Shown one piece after another: positions 41,195-49,561 of a DNA stretch of 64,000 nt; positions within the stretch are counted from its first letter, which is position 1; each line of letters starts with the position of its first letter. The stretch is from positions 1-64,000 of the forward strand of contig NZ_JAFBBW010000001.1 in the NCBI RefSeq assembly GCF_016907355.1. The letters run 5' to 3'. The stretch is from Agromyces aurantiacus (lineage in GTDB: Bacteria > Actinomycetota > Actinomycetes > Actinomycetales > Microbacteriaceae). Below the pieces are notes generated by a model, which was not told the origin of the DNA, did no database searches, and saw nothing but the letters and a program-made list of their open reading frames with translations. The translations under genes were made by a program, and so were the position numbers.

Positions 41195-42073
41195 TCACCC
41201 GACCAGTGGCGCCGCCGTGCGGCGGTCGGCGACGAGCGCACGGGCCTCGGGGATGATCCGCGCGCCGAGCTCGGCGACCAGCGCCTCGTCGTCGCCCGCG
41301 ACGATGAACGTGTCGACGCCGTGCCGGGTCGCGAGGTCGGCGAGCACGTCGGGACGAGCCTGGTCGGGGCCGACGTTCAGCAGGCGGCGGATGTCGCGGG
41401 GCGCGCGTCCGGCCGACCGCGCCGCCGCGTCGATCACCGCGTGCCCGGCGTCGAGCGACGCCGTGCCGTGCTCGAGCCGGCCGAGGGAGGGCAGCCAGCC
41501 GTCGGCCGCGCGCCCGACGAGCCGCAGCCCCTTCGGCTTGAGCACGCCGAGCCAGATCGGGATGGGTCGCTGCACCGACGCCGGGCCGCGCTTGGCACCC
41601 CGGATCGGGTAATGGGGCTGATCGAGGAACACGCCGCCCGCGGCATCCGTGTCGAGCAGTTCGCGGATGGCCGTGACCGCCTCGGCGAGCGCGGCGCCGG
41701 ACTCGGCCGGCGGTCGCACCGGCGCGCCCATCGCCTCGGCCGCCTGCGGGAACCCGCCGGCGCCGAGCGCGAGCACCACGCGACCGCCCGTGAGCAGGTC
41801 GAGGGAGGCCGCGGCGCGCGCGAGCACGGCGGGCGGGCGGAGCAGCAGGTTGTGCACGTTCGCCGAGACGCGGATGCGGTTCGTGCGCGCACCGACCCAG
41901 CTCATGAGCGTCCACGTGTCGAGGAAGCGAGGCTGGTACGGGTGGTCCTGGAACGTCGCGAACTCGAGACCGGCGGCCTCGCTCGCGAGCGCGAGCGCCA
42001 CGGTGCGCTCCGGGTCCAGGGCCGAGGGCGTGATGAACGAGCCGAACTCGATCGGGCGGCCGTAATCGGGCAT
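41195..42073 (-). CDS. LLM-class flavin/F420-dependent oxidoreductase
   Basis: 292 residues, luciferase-like TIM barrel: IEFGSFITPSALDPERTVAL, GGRVVLALGAGGFPQAAEAM and RPIPIWLGVLKPKGLRLVGR. The AGLEFATFQDHPYQPRFLDT segment is typical of short LLM proteins that use F420 or FMN. No pathway partner is adjacent. The ATG sits 6 nt after TACCGT. The LacI-type operator at 42100 lies at its -35 region and is shared with the divergent secreted beta-helix gene. Confidence 0.85.
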   Translation of the reverse strand: MPDYGRPIEFGSFITPSALDPERTVALALASEAAGLEFATFQDHPYQPRFLDTWTLMSWVGARTNRIRVSANVHNLLLRPPAVLARAAASLDLLTGGRVVLALGAGGFPQAAEAMGAPVRPPAESGAALAEAVTAIRELLDTDAAGGVFLDQPHYPIRGAKRGPASVQRPIPIWLGVLKPKGLRLVGRAADGWLPSLGRLEHGTASLDAGHAVIDAAARSAGRAPRDIRRLLNVGPDQARPDVLADLATRHGVDTFIVAGDDEALVAELGARIIPEARALVADRRTAAPLVG

Positions 42074-42079
42074 GGGCCA

Positions 42080-42085
42080 ACGGTA
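42080..42085 (-). promoter_or_regulatory. -10 box of LLM oxidoreductase gene (leaderless)
   Basis: TACCGT on the minus strand, 6 nt before ATG at 42073. Confidence 0.6.
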
Positions 42086-42099
42086 CGCCGCCGCACACG

Positions 42100-42114
42100 T
42101 GGGAGCGCTCTCCC
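42100..42114. promoter_or_regulatory. LacI-family operator in divergent region
   Basis: TGGGAGCGCTCTCCC, close to the TGGGAGCGCTCCCA consensus of actinobacterial CebR/glucoside LacI repressors. It lies upstream of both the LLM gene and the beta-helix gene, 16 bp before the latter's -35. Confidence 0.65.
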
Positions 42115-42130
42115 GGTTGTCTGGGGCCCA

Positions 42131-42159
42131 TTGCGGTTCGCCGACGGGATGGTTACTGT
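42131..42159 (+). promoter_or_regulatory. Promoter of secreted beta-helix gene
   Basis: -35 TTGCGG (42131-42136), 17-nt spacer, -10 TACTGT (42154-42159). The leader is about 60 nt and ends with AAGGAGAGG before ATG at 42226. Confidence 0.6.
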
Positions 42160-42225
42160 CTCGTCAGTGACCGGCAGCGGAGCCGGGCACGCGGCTCCAC
42201 CACCGCCTCGAAGGAGAGGACCAGG

Positions 42226-44130
42226 ATGAGCACGATCGCCCCACGCATGCAGACCACGAGACGCAGGGCTCTCGCCGCCGTCGCCGGCGCGGCCCTCGTC
42301 GCCGGCGCACTCGCCGCCGGCCCGGCGCAGGCGGCGCCCCCGCCGGTCGTCGACCCGATGCATCCCGACTTCGGCCCGAACGTCACGATCTTCGACCCGT
42401 CGATGCCGCTCGCCGACATCGACGCCGAGCTCGACGCGCTCGCCGACCAGCAGCGCGACGACGAGATGGGTTCCAACCGGCAGGCCGTGTACTTCATGCC
42501 CGGCACGTACGGCGGCGGCGCGACCCCGCTGCAGTTCGAGGTCGGGTACTACACCGAGGTCGCCGGCCTGGGCGCGTCGCCCTCCGACGTGACGGTCGAC
42601 GGCAAGATCGAGGTCTACAACCGGTGCCTTGCCGACGGCGGGACCTCCAACTGCCTCGCCCTCGTGAACTTCTGGCGCACGCTGTCGAACCTGTCGCTCC
42701 ACGTGAACGGCGCCGGCCAGGACGGATGCCGCGCCAGCGCGAACTTCTGGGCGGTCTCGCAGGCCGTCTCGATGCGCCGGCTCGACATCTCGGGCGCGAA
42801 CCTGTCGCTCATGGACTACTGCACCGCCGGCCCGCAGTACGCGAGCGGCGGCTACATCGCCGACTCGCGCCTGCCGTTCACGATCAACGGCTCGCAGCAG
42901 CAGTGGCTCACGCGCAACAGCGACGTCTCGGCCGGCTGGAGCAACGCCGTGTGGAACCAGGTCTTCTCCGGCACCGTCGGTGCGCCCGACGAGACGGCGT
43001 TCCCGAACCCGCCCTACACGACGCTGGACAAGACGCCCGTCAGCCGCGAGAAGCCGTACCTGTTCGTCGACGACACCGGGGCGTTCAACGTGCGCGTTCC
43101 GTCGGCGGCGACGGGCACCCGCGGCATCTCGTGGGGCGAGGGCATGACGCCCGGGCGCACGGTGCCGATCGGCGACTTCTTCATCGCGAAGCCCGGCGAC
43201 TCGGTGCAGGCCATCAACCGCGCGCTCGCCGCGGGCAAGAACCTGCTGCTCACGCCCGGCATCTACGACATCGGCGCGACGATCACGGTCAAGCGTGCCG
43301 GCACGGTCGTGCTCGGCATGGGCCACGCGACACTCACCGCGACCGGCGGCGCCGTGGCGATGGAGGTCGCCGATGCGCCCGGCATCGTCGTCGCCGGAGT
43401 CACGTTCGACGCCGGCGAGAAGCTGTCGCCCGCGCTGCTGCGCGTCGGCAAGGCGCAGAGCGGCACGAGCGGCGCGGACCGCGGCACGGCGACGGATCCG
43501 ATCACCCTGAACGACGTCTACGTCCGCGTCGGCGGACCGCACGTCGGCAAGGTCGACACGGCGATCGAGGTCAACGCCGACCACGTGCTGATCGATCATG
43601 CCTGGGTGTGGCGCGCCGACCACGGCATCGAGGGCTTCACCGAGGGCGTGAACGGCGACACCGACCGCTGGAACACCAACACCGGGCGCAACGGCCTCGT
43701 CGTGAACGGCGACGACGTGACCGCGACGGGCCTGTTCGTCGAGCACTTCCAGCAGTTCAACACGCTCTGGAAGGGCGAGGGCGGCACGGTCGTCCTCTAC
43801 CAGAACGAGCTGCCGTACGACCCGCCCACGCAGGCAGATTGGACCCAGCCCGACGGCACGCTCGGCTATCCGGGGTACGCCGTCGCCGAAGACGTCGGCA
43901 CGCACGAGCTCTACGGCGCCGGCGTCTACGTGTTCAACCAGAACACCCCCTCGATCGTCACCGAGAACGGCTTCACGGTGCCCGAGCGCGAGGGCGTCAG
44001 GCTGCACCACGTGATGACGGTCAACCTCAGCGCCGGGACGATCCTGCACGTGGTGAACGGCACCGGCGGCACCGCCGACACGAGCGTGATCGGCCAGCCG
44101 CGCTTCGTCACGGACTACCCCGCGCCCTGA
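42226..44130 (+). CDS. Tat-secreted right-handed beta-helix protein, GH55/pectate-lyase-like
   Basis: 634 residues. The N-terminus (TTRRRALAAVAGAALVAGAL, cleavage after AQAA) is a twin-arginine signal. The mature chain has two beta-helix halves, with SVQAINRALAAGKNLLLTPG IYDI beginning the second, plus DGKIEVYNRC, DHAWVWRADHGIEGFTEGVN and KGEGGTVVLYQNELPYDPPT. This two-helix layout resembles GH55 beta-1,3-glucanases and related actinobacterial proteins sometimes misnamed adenylyl cyclases. Catalytic residues cannot be assigned by eye. The upstream glucoside-type LacI operator supports a sugar-polymer role. Confidence 0.75.
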   Translation: MSTIAPRMQTTRRRALAAVAGAALVAGALAAGPAQAAPPPVVDPMHPDFGPNVTIFDPSMPLADIDAELDALADQQRDDEMGSNRQAVYFMPGTYGGGATPLQFEVGYYTEVAGLGASPSDVTVDGKIEVYNRCLADGGTSNCLALVNFWRTLSNLSLHVNGAGQDGCRASANFWAVSQAVSMRRLDISGANLSLMDYCTAGPQYASGGYIADSRLPFTINGSQQQWLTRNSDVSAGWSNAVWNQVFSGTVGAPDETAFPNPPYTTLDKTPVSREKPYLFVDDTGAFNVRVPSAATGTRGISWGEGMTPGRTVPIGDFFIAKPGDSVQAINRALAAGKNLLLTPGIYDIGATITVKRAGTVVLGMGHATLTATGGAVAMEVADAPGIVVAGVTFDAGEKLSPALLRVGKAQSGTSGADRGTATDPITLNDVYVRVGGPHVGKVDTAIEVNADHVLIDHAWVWRADHGIEGFTEGVNGDTDRWNTNTGRNGLVVNGDDVTATGLFVEHFQQFNTLWKGEGGTVVLYQNELPYDPPTQADWTQPDGTLGYPGYAVAEDVGTHELYGAGVYVFNQNTPSIVTENGFTVPEREGVRLHHVMTVNLSAGTILHVVNGTGGTADTSVIGQPRFVTDYPAP

Positions 44131-44153
44131 CCGGAGCCGGCCGAGGCGCCCGG

Positions 44154-44184
44154 AGCGCCCGGAACCCGCGCGGTTCCGGGCGCT
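44154..44184. terminator. Bidirectional hairpin between beta-helix and esterase genes
   Basis: Perfect 13-bp stem (44154-44166 with 44172-44184), 5-nt loop, between convergent stop codons at 44130 and 44207. Confidence 0.7.
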
Positions 44185-44206
44185 GGGGGGCGCCGCGACA
44201 TCCGGC

Positions 44207-45520
44207 TCAGAACCCCGTCGGCTCGGTCTCGTACTCGGCCTCGGCCGCACGCGCCTCGCGGTGCAGCGGCAGGAGCGCCCGCGTCCGCTCGCACCAGAGC
44301 AGCGCGTCGTACCGCGCGCCCATGATCGTCGGCACGACGTTGCCGTGCTCGCGGGCGGGGTCGTAGACGACGCCGATCGCCCGGTGCCCGAGGCGCCGGG
44401 ACAGCCACGGTCCCGACCGGTCCGCGCCGAACACGAACAGCGCCGGCGTGGCGAGCGTCTCGTGCAGCAGCCACTCGTGCGACGACGGTCGCGCCTCGGG
44501 CACGGGCATGACCCGGTCGGGCTCGCCCCACGCATCGGCCGCGACGACGGTCCCGCCCGAGGAGGCGAAGCCGACGAGCACCACGTCAGGCGTACCGTGG
44601 CGGCGCCGCAGCAGCTCGCCCAGGTTGACCATGCCCGCGGAAGCCATGTCCGTCGCGCGCGCATCGCCCACGTGCGTGTTGTGCGCCCACAGCAGTCCCT
44701 TCGCGTCGGGTCCGAGGTGCTCGGCGAGCCGGTCGGCCGTGTCGGCCATGTGGATGTCGCGCAGGTTCCACGACTCGCGGTCGCCGCGGACCATCACGCG
44801 GTAGTAGCGTTCCGCGGCCGCCACGACCTCGGCGTTCTGCAGCACGTCGAAGTCCTCGTCATCCAGGCGCGACGTCGGATGCGCCCGCCGGCGCACCTCG
44901 ACGAGCAGGCCGACGACCTCGTCCTCGCAGTCCTCGGGCACGATCCGCGTCGCCCACGCGTACCGCTGCGGATCCTCCTGGTACGGCAGGAAGCACTGCC
45001 ACGCCTGCATCGCCGCGGGCAGCGAGTCGACGCGGTGCGCAGCGAGCCAGCCGAGGATCTCGGACAGCGACTCCCAGAGCGAGTACACGTCGAGGCCGTA
45101 GAACCCGACGCGCTCGGTGCGGTCCAGGTTGACCGCGTGCAGCCAGTCAAGGAAGTCGGCGACCTCGCGGTTGGCCCACATCCACGTCGGCCATCGGTCG
45201 AACCGCGCGAGCACGCTCGCGGCATCCAGGCCCTGGTCGTCGAGCCCGCGCACCCAGCGGTCGAGGCGCCAGCAGTCGGGCCAGTCGCCCTCGACGCCGA
45301 TCCACGTGAAGCCCGCCTCCTCGATGAGCCGCCGACTGAGGTCGGCCCGCCAGGCGTAGAACTCGTGCGTGCCGTGCGACGCCTCGCCGATCGCGACGAA
45401 CCGGGCGTCGCCGGCACGGGCGACGAGCGGGTCCAGGTCGGCGGGCGTGCCGAGCGGGCGTGCGAGCGCGCGGATCTCCTCCGCCGCGGTGAGCGGGCCG
45501 CCGAGGCCGTCGAACGTCAT
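44207..45520 (-). CDS. Erythromycin esterase family protein
   Basis: 437 residues. The family core is recognisable: FVAIGEASHGTHEFYAWRAD with the Glu and His of the active site, WIGVEGDWPDCWRLDRWV, RVGFYGLDVYSLWESLSEIL, then LLWAHNTHVGDARATDMASA and the ending LLPLHREARAAE. Most such proteins (succinoglycan-biosynthesis-type, EreA fold) are not resistance enzymes and have unknown substrates. It is co-transcribed with the upstream phosphoribosyltransferase-hydrolase gene (ATGA overlap); in mycobacteria related domains are fused in one protein. Confidence 0.88.
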   Translation of the reverse strand: MTFDGLGGPLTAAEEIRALARPLGTPADLDPLVARAGDARFVAIGEASHGTHEFYAWRADLSRRLIEEAGFTWIGVEGDWPDCWRLDRWVRGLDDQGLDAASVLARFDRWPTWMWANREVADFLDWLHAVNLDRTERVGFYGLDVYSLWESLSEILGWLAAHRVDSLPAAMQAWQCFLPYQEDPQRYAWATRIVPEDCEDEVVGLLVEVRRRAHPTSRLDDEDFDVLQNAEVVAAAERYYRVMVRGDRESWNLRDIHMADTADRLAEHLGPDAKGLLWAHNTHVGDARATDMASAGMVNLGELLRRRHGTPDVVLVGFASSGGTVVAADAWGEPDRVMPVPEARPSSHEWLLHETLATPALFVFGADRSGPWLSRRLGHRAIGVVYDPAREHGNVVPTIMGARYDALLWCERTRALLPLHREARAAEAEYETEPTGF

Positions 45521-46926
45521 GCGGGGCCTCCCGGGCCGGATCGCGCGGAGGACTCGGATGCCGCGGACGCCGCGGACGCGGCGGACGGTGCGGACGCCGC
45601 GGACCGTGCCGACCCAGCCGCCGGCGCGGACGGCGCGAAGTGCCGAAGGAACCAGTCGCGCGCGAGGATCGCGACCTCGGCGAGCGTGCCCGCCTCCTCG
45701 AAGAGATGCGTCGCCCCCGGCACGATCTCGAGCTCGCACGGCGCGGCGATGCGCGCCTGCGCCCACCGGTTCAGCTCGATCACCTGGTGGTCGGCACCGC
45801 CGACGATGAGGAGGGTGGGCGCGCGCACCGAGCCCAGCCGCTCGCCGGCGAGGTCGGGCCGGCCGCCGCGCGAGACGATCGCCGCGATGTGCGCCCCGGG
45901 CTCCGACGCCGCCCACAGCGCCGCACCGCCGCCGGTGCTCGCGCCGAAGTAGCCGATCGGCAGGCCCGTGGCCCCCGGATGCGCGCGCAGCCACGCGACC
46001 GCCGAGACGAGCCGGTCGGCGAGCAGCGGGATGTCGAACACGTTCGCGCGGTCGGCCTCCTCGTGCGGGAGCAGCAGGTCGGGCAGGAGCGTGCCGAGCC
46101 CGGCGCGCTGCAGCGCGTCGGCGACGAGCCGGTTCCGCGGGCTGTGGCGGCTGCTGCCGCTGCCGTGCGCGAACACCACGAACCCCGTCGGCGCTTCCGG
46201 CACGCTCAGGTCGGCCGCGAGCCGGAGCCCGCCGTGCGGGACCTCGACCTGCGCCGTCTCGATGGACCGGGCCGGTCGCCACGGCTCGCCCGCGAGGCGG
46301 CGCTCCGCGGCGTCCAGCAGCAGCATGACCTCCTCGTCGCTCGTCGGGGAGAAGTCCTCGTACCCCTGCCCGACGGCGTGGAACCAGTGCGGCGACTCCA
46401 CGCACACGACCTCGTTCGCCGACGGCACGCGCGACGCGGCATCCTCCGGGCCGATCGGGATGGCGAGCACCACGCGGTGCGCGCCCAGCGAGCGTGCCAC
46501 CCGGCACGCGACCTCGGCCGTCGACCCGGTGGCGAGCCCGTCGTCGACGACGATCGCGGTGCGGCCCTCGAGCGAGCGCGGTGCGGCGCCGCGTCGCAGC
46601 ATCGCCACGCGCCGGTCGAGCGTCGCGCGCTCGTGCCGCTCGACCTCGGAGAGCTCGGCGATGGAGACGCCCGCGCGTCCGACGAGCTCGCTGTTGACCA
46701 ACCGGACGCCGCCCTCGCCGATCGCGCCCATCGCGACCTCGGGCTGGAACGGCAGGCCGAGCTTGCGCACGACGATCACGTCGAGCGGCACCCCGAGTCC
46801 CTCGGCGACGACCGCGGCGACGGGCACGCCGCCACGCGGAAGGCCGAGCACCACGGCATCTTCGCCGCGGAGGTGGTCGAGGCGGCGCAGGAGCTGTGCC
46901 GCCGCATCGGGACGATCGCGGAACAC
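45517..46926 (-). CDS. Phosphoribosyltransferase - dienelactone-hydrolase-like fusion
   Basis: About 469 residues. The start is taken as the GTG at 46926 (VFRDRPDAAAQLL), the usual family N-terminus. Residues 1-215 are a type I phosphoribosyltransferase with PRPP loop TAIVVDDGLATGSTAEVACR and FQPEVAMGAIGEGG. Residues about 230-435 are an alpha/beta hydrolase: VVFAHGSGSSRHSPRNRLVA, nucleophile GYFGASTGGGAAL (Ser in GASTG), Asp in LLIVGGADHQV and His in GATHLFEEAG. The last 30 residues are Ser/Ala-rich. The same two-domain design occurs in mycobacterial dormancy-regulon proteins; the reaction is unknown. Confidence 0.87.
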   Translation of the reverse strand: MFRDRPDAAAQLLRRLDHLRGEDAVVLGLPRGGVPVAAVVAEGLGVPLDVIVVRKLGLPFQPEVAMGAIGEGGVRLVNSELVGRAGVSIAELSEVERHERATLDRRVAMLRRGAAPRSLEGRTAIVVDDGLATGSTAEVACRVARSLGAHRVVLAIPIGPEDAASRVPSANEVVCVESPHWFHAVGQGYEDFSPTSDEEVMLLLDAAERRLAGEPWRPARSIETAQVEVPHGGLRLAADLSVPEAPTGFVVFAHGSGSSRHSPRNRLVADALQRAGLGTLLPDLLLPHEEADRANVFDIPLLADRLVSAVAWLRAHPGATGLPIGYFGASTGGGAALWAASEPGAHIAAIVSRGGRPDLAGERLGSVRAPTLLIVGGADHQVIELNRWAQARIAAPCELEIVPGATHLFEEAGTLAEVAILARDWFLRHFAPSAPAAGSARSAASAPSAASAASAASESSARSGPGGPA

Positions 46927-46990
46927 CCCTCCAGCGTCGGCCCCCACCCCGCGCCGCGCGAGAGTCGTAGGTCCTCCCACGGCCGCTCGC

Positions 46991-47004
46991 GTGACCTTCG
47001 GCCC
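46991..47004. promoter_or_regulatory. Candidate DevR/DosR-like box
   Basis: GTGACCTTCGGCCC, one base from the GGGACCTTCGGCCC form of actinobacterial DevR-type sites. It lies in the 157-bp gap between the divergent fusion gene and the alcohol dehydrogenase. A match this short could be chance in such GC-rich DNA. Confidence 0.3.
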
Positions 47005-47083
47005 GGATGCCGCGCGCGAACCGCGGCACGCTGCTGCAGAGGGAACGAGCCGAGGGATCGGACGAGTTCGCACGGGGGTGCGC

Positions 47084-48082
47084 ATGCGCGAGGTCGACGC
47101 GTGGATCACGCGAGGGGACGGTGGGCTCGAGCGCGCACGCCTGCCGGTTCCCGAGCCGCGGGGCGACGAGCTGGTCGTCGACGTGCTCGCGTGCGGCGTG
47201 TGCCGCACCGACCTGCACGTGATCGAGGGCGACCTGCCGCCGCACCGCACCCCGGTGGTGCCCGGTCACCAGGTCGTGGGCCGCGTCGCGGCGACCGGTC
47301 CCGGTGTCCGTCGCACGCGCGTGGGCGATGTCGTCGGCATCGCGTGGCTGCGCTCCACGTGCGGGTCGTGCGTCTGGTGCCGCACGGGGCGCGAGAACCT
47401 CTGCCCCGGCGCGACCTTCACCGGCTGGGACGCCGACGGCGGCTACGCCGAGGTCGCGACCGTGTCGGAGTCGTTCGCCTACGCCCTTCCCGCCGACACC
47501 GACCCGATCGCGGTCGCCCCGCTGCTGTGCGCCGGCATCATCGGCTACCGGGCGCTCCGACGGGCGAACCTGCCGCCCGGAGGCCACCTCGGCATCTACG
47601 GCTTCGGGTCGAGCGCCCACCTGACGGCGCGGCTCGCGATGGCCGCGGGCGCCACGGTCTCGGCGATGACCCGCGGCGAGGCCAATCGCGCGCTCGCGCG
47701 GGAGCTCGGCGCCGCGTTCGTGGGCGACGAGCGCGCGCGGCCGCCCGAGCCGCTCGATGCGGCGATCGTCTTCGCGCCCGCGGGCGAGCTCGTCCCCGTG
47801 GCGCTCGAGGCGACGGCGCGCGGCGGCACGGTCGTGCTCGCCGGCATCCACATGACGGATGTCCCGGCGATGACCTACGTCGACCACCTGTTCCTCGAGC
47901 GCGACCTCCGCACCGTCACGGCGAACACGCGCGCCGACGGCGACGAGTTCCTGCGGCTCGCGCACCGCCTCGACCTGCGCCCGTCGACCACGCCGTACCC
48001 GTTCGACCGTGCGCCCGAGGCGGTCGACGCGCTGCTCGGCGGACGCGCGTCCGGCTCGCTCGTGCTCGCGCGCGACGCCTGA
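47084..48082 (+). CDS. Zinc-dependent alcohol dehydrogenase (AdhA-like)
   Basis: 332 residues, MDR superfamily. Catalytic-zinc segments CGVCRTDLHVIEGDLP and GHQVVGRV, structural-zinc loop CGSCVWCRTGRENLC, and the coenzyme fold beginning GGHLGIYGFGSSAHLTARLA. A YALPADTDPIAVAPLLCAGI segment is typical of AdhA/propanol-preferring members. It would interconvert a small alcohol and aldehyde with NAD(P). No ribosome site is clear at ATG 47084; GTG 47078 is an alternative. It is divergent from the fusion hydrolase gene. Confidence 0.9.
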   Translation: MREVDAWITRGDGGLERARLPVPEPRGDELVVDVLACGVCRTDLHVIEGDLPPHRTPVVPGHQVVGRVAATGPGVRRTRVGDVVGIAWLRSTCGSCVWCRTGRENLCPGATFTGWDADGGYAEVATVSESFAYALPADTDPIAVAPLLCAGIIGYRALRRANLPPGGHLGIYGFGSSAHLTARLAMAAGATVSAMTRGEANRALARELGAAFVGDERARPPEPLDAAIVFAPAGELVPVALEATARGGTVVLAGIHMTDVPAMTYVDHLFLERDLRTVTANTRADGDEFLRLAHRLDLRPSTTPYPFDRAPEAVDALLGGRASGSLVLARDA

Positions 48083-48147
48083 CGCGGCGGGCGGGCACAC
48101 GGCCCCTCCACCGTCCCGCCTGGGCACGCCACCTGCCTCGCCCAGCG

Positions 48148-48460
48148 CACCCCATTCCCCGATTCCCGGACTTCCGCGGGTCCACCCACCACAACCCGGG
48201 ACTCGGCACGCGAACCGCCGCCATCCTGCGCACCCCATTCCCCGAATCCCGGGTTTGTGCGGGCCCACCCACCACAATCCGGGACTCGGCACGCGAACCG
48301 CCGCCATCCCCCGCACCCCATCCCCCGAATCCCGGGTTTCCGCGGGTCCACCCACCACAACCCGGGACTCGGCACGCCCCCCGCCGCCATCCCCCGCACC
48401 CCATTCCCCGATTCCCGGGTTTCCGCGGGCCCACCCACCACAACCCGGGACTCGGCACGC
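48148..48460. repeat. 83-bp tandem repeat array, four units, each with a 13-bp dyad
   Basis: Units begin at 48148, 48231, 48314 and 48397, period exactly 83 bp, the last cut at about 64 bp. Each contains CGANTCCCGGGTT and AACCCGGGACTCG, which pair over 12-13 bp across a loop of about 20 nt holding CCACCCACCAC. Units differ by point changes and by the segment before the next unit (GAACCGCCGCCAT versus CCCCCGCCGCCAT). The array fills the 411-bp gap between the alcohol dehydrogenase and cofD, where no gene is supported. Flanks differ from the spaced unique inserts of a CRISPR. Confidence 0.9.
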
Positions 48461-48481
48461 GGGGCGGCGCGACGCACGGGA

Positions 48482-48487
48482 TAGCGT
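48482..48487 (+). promoter_or_regulatory. -10 box of cofD (leaderless)
   Basis: TAGCGT, 6 nt before GTG at 48494, 22 bp after the repeat array ends. Confidence 0.6.
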
Positions 48488-48493
48488 GGGACG

Positions 48494-49561
48494 GTGAAGA
48501 TCACGGTGCTCGCAGGAGGCGTCGGCGGCGCGCGATTCGTGCGCGGACTGCGGGCGGAGTGCGCCCGCAGATGGCCGGCGGACGGCACGGCGACGGCGGA
48601 TGACGCGACCGCCGCCGCGACGGCGGGGCCCGGCGTCGCGACATCCGCCGACATCACGGTCGTCGTCAACACCGGCGACGACCTGTGGCTCGCGGGCGTG
48701 CGCCTCATGCCCGACTTCGACTCGCTGCTCTACGCGCTCGCGGGCGTCAACGACACCGAGCGCGGGTGGGGTCGCGCGGGCGAGACCGAGCGCGTGGCCG
48801 CCGAGCTGCGCGAGTGGGGCGTGGGCTGGCCGTGGTTCACGCTCGGCGACCTCGACCTCGGGACGCACCTCGCGCGAACCTCATGGCTGCGCGAGGGCCT
48901 CACGCCCTCGCAGGTCGGCGAGCGGCTGCAGCGGCGGTGGCCGCTCGGCGTCCGGCTCATCCCCGCGACCGACACGGAGGTCGACACCTGGGTGCGGATC
49001 GACCCTGCACACCCCGACGCGGCCGGCCGGAGCGAACTGCACTTCCAGGAGTGGTGGACGCGGCACCGCGCGTCGATCCCCGCGCTCGGCTTCGTGCAGC
49101 GCGACCTCGACCGCGCCCGCCCGGCGCCCGGCGTCGAGGCGGCGATCGCCGAGGCCGACGTGGTGCTGCTCGCGCCGTCGAACCCGGTGGTCTCGATCGG
49201 CACGATCCTCGCCGTCCCCGGCATGCGCGAGGCGCTCGCGGCGACGCCGGCGCCGGTCGTCGGGGTCTCGCCGATCATCGGCGGCCGCGTGGTGCGCGGC
49301 ATGGCCGATGCGTGCCTGTCGGCCATCGGGGTCGAGACGGATGCCGCGGCGGTCGCGCGGCACTACGGCGCGCGCCGTCCGGAGGGCGGGCTGCTCGACG
49401 GATGGCTCGTCGACGAGACCGACGCGGCCGCCGTCGCGGGGCTCGAGGCGGCCGGGATCGCCGCGGCGTCCGTCCCGCTCTGGATGCACGATCTCGAGAC
49501 CTCGGCCGCGCTCGCGGGCGAGGCCATCGACCTCGGGCTCAGGTCGTCGGCGACGCGATGA
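48494..49561 (+). CDS. cofD: 2-phospho-L-lactate transferase family (CofD/FbiA), F420 biosynthesis
   Basis: 355 residues. MKITVLAGGVGGARFVRGL is the GTP/LPPG-binding N-terminus, VVNTGDDLWLAGVRLMPDFD and WFTLGDLDLGTHLARTSWLR the next conserved blocks, and LLAPSNPVVSIGTILAVPGM plus VVGVSPIIGGRVV the C-terminal ones. It joins a phosphoenolpyruvate- or lactate-derived group to the deazaflavin Fo. An Ala/Thr-rich insert of about 25 residues follows the first motif. No fbiB or fbiC is adjacent. It is convergent with an ABC permease and overlaps it by 23 bp at the 3' ends. Confidence 0.92.
   Translation: MKITVLAGGVGGARFVRGLRAECARRWPADGTATADDATAAATAGPGVATSADITVVVNTGDDLWLAGVRLMPDFDSLLYALAGVNDTERGWGRAGETERVAAELREWGVGWPWFTLGDLDLGTHLARTSWLREGLTPSQVGERLQRRWPLGVRLIPATDTEVDTWVRIDPAHPDAAGRSELHFQEWWTRHRASIPALGFVQRDLDRARPAPGVEAAIAEADVVLLAPSNPVVSIGTILAVPGMREALAATPAPVVGVSPIIGGRVVRGMADACLSAIGVETDAAAVARHYGARRPEGGLLDGWLVDETDAAAVAGLEAAGIAAASVPLWMHDLETSAALAGEAIDLGLRSSATR

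Noticed and set aside
42226-44130. Adenylyl cyclase
   Set aside because: Relatives are sometimes given that name, but the sequence is a secreted beta-helix with no cyclase motifs.
44207-45520. Macrolide resistance gene (ere)
   Set aside because: The family is broad and mostly not resistance-linked; the context is with a PRTase-hydrolase fusion, not a resistance island.
48148-48460. Possible CRISPR array
   Set aside because: The whole 83-bp unit repeats with no unique spacers, and no cas genes are present.
47875-48708. Repeat peptide open frames (PGLWWV, RVVVGGPAETRE types) in the tandem array
   Set aside because: Several frames on both strands stay open because the 83-bp units are GC-rich; there is no start signal, and neighbouring unique sequence in those frames is not protein-like.
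44207-48868. 1553-codon minus-strand open frame including the 83-bp repeat array
   Set aside because: Only the erythromycin-esterase part (44207-45520) is a protein-like frame; the rest is antisense to the alcohol dehydrogenase and repeats.
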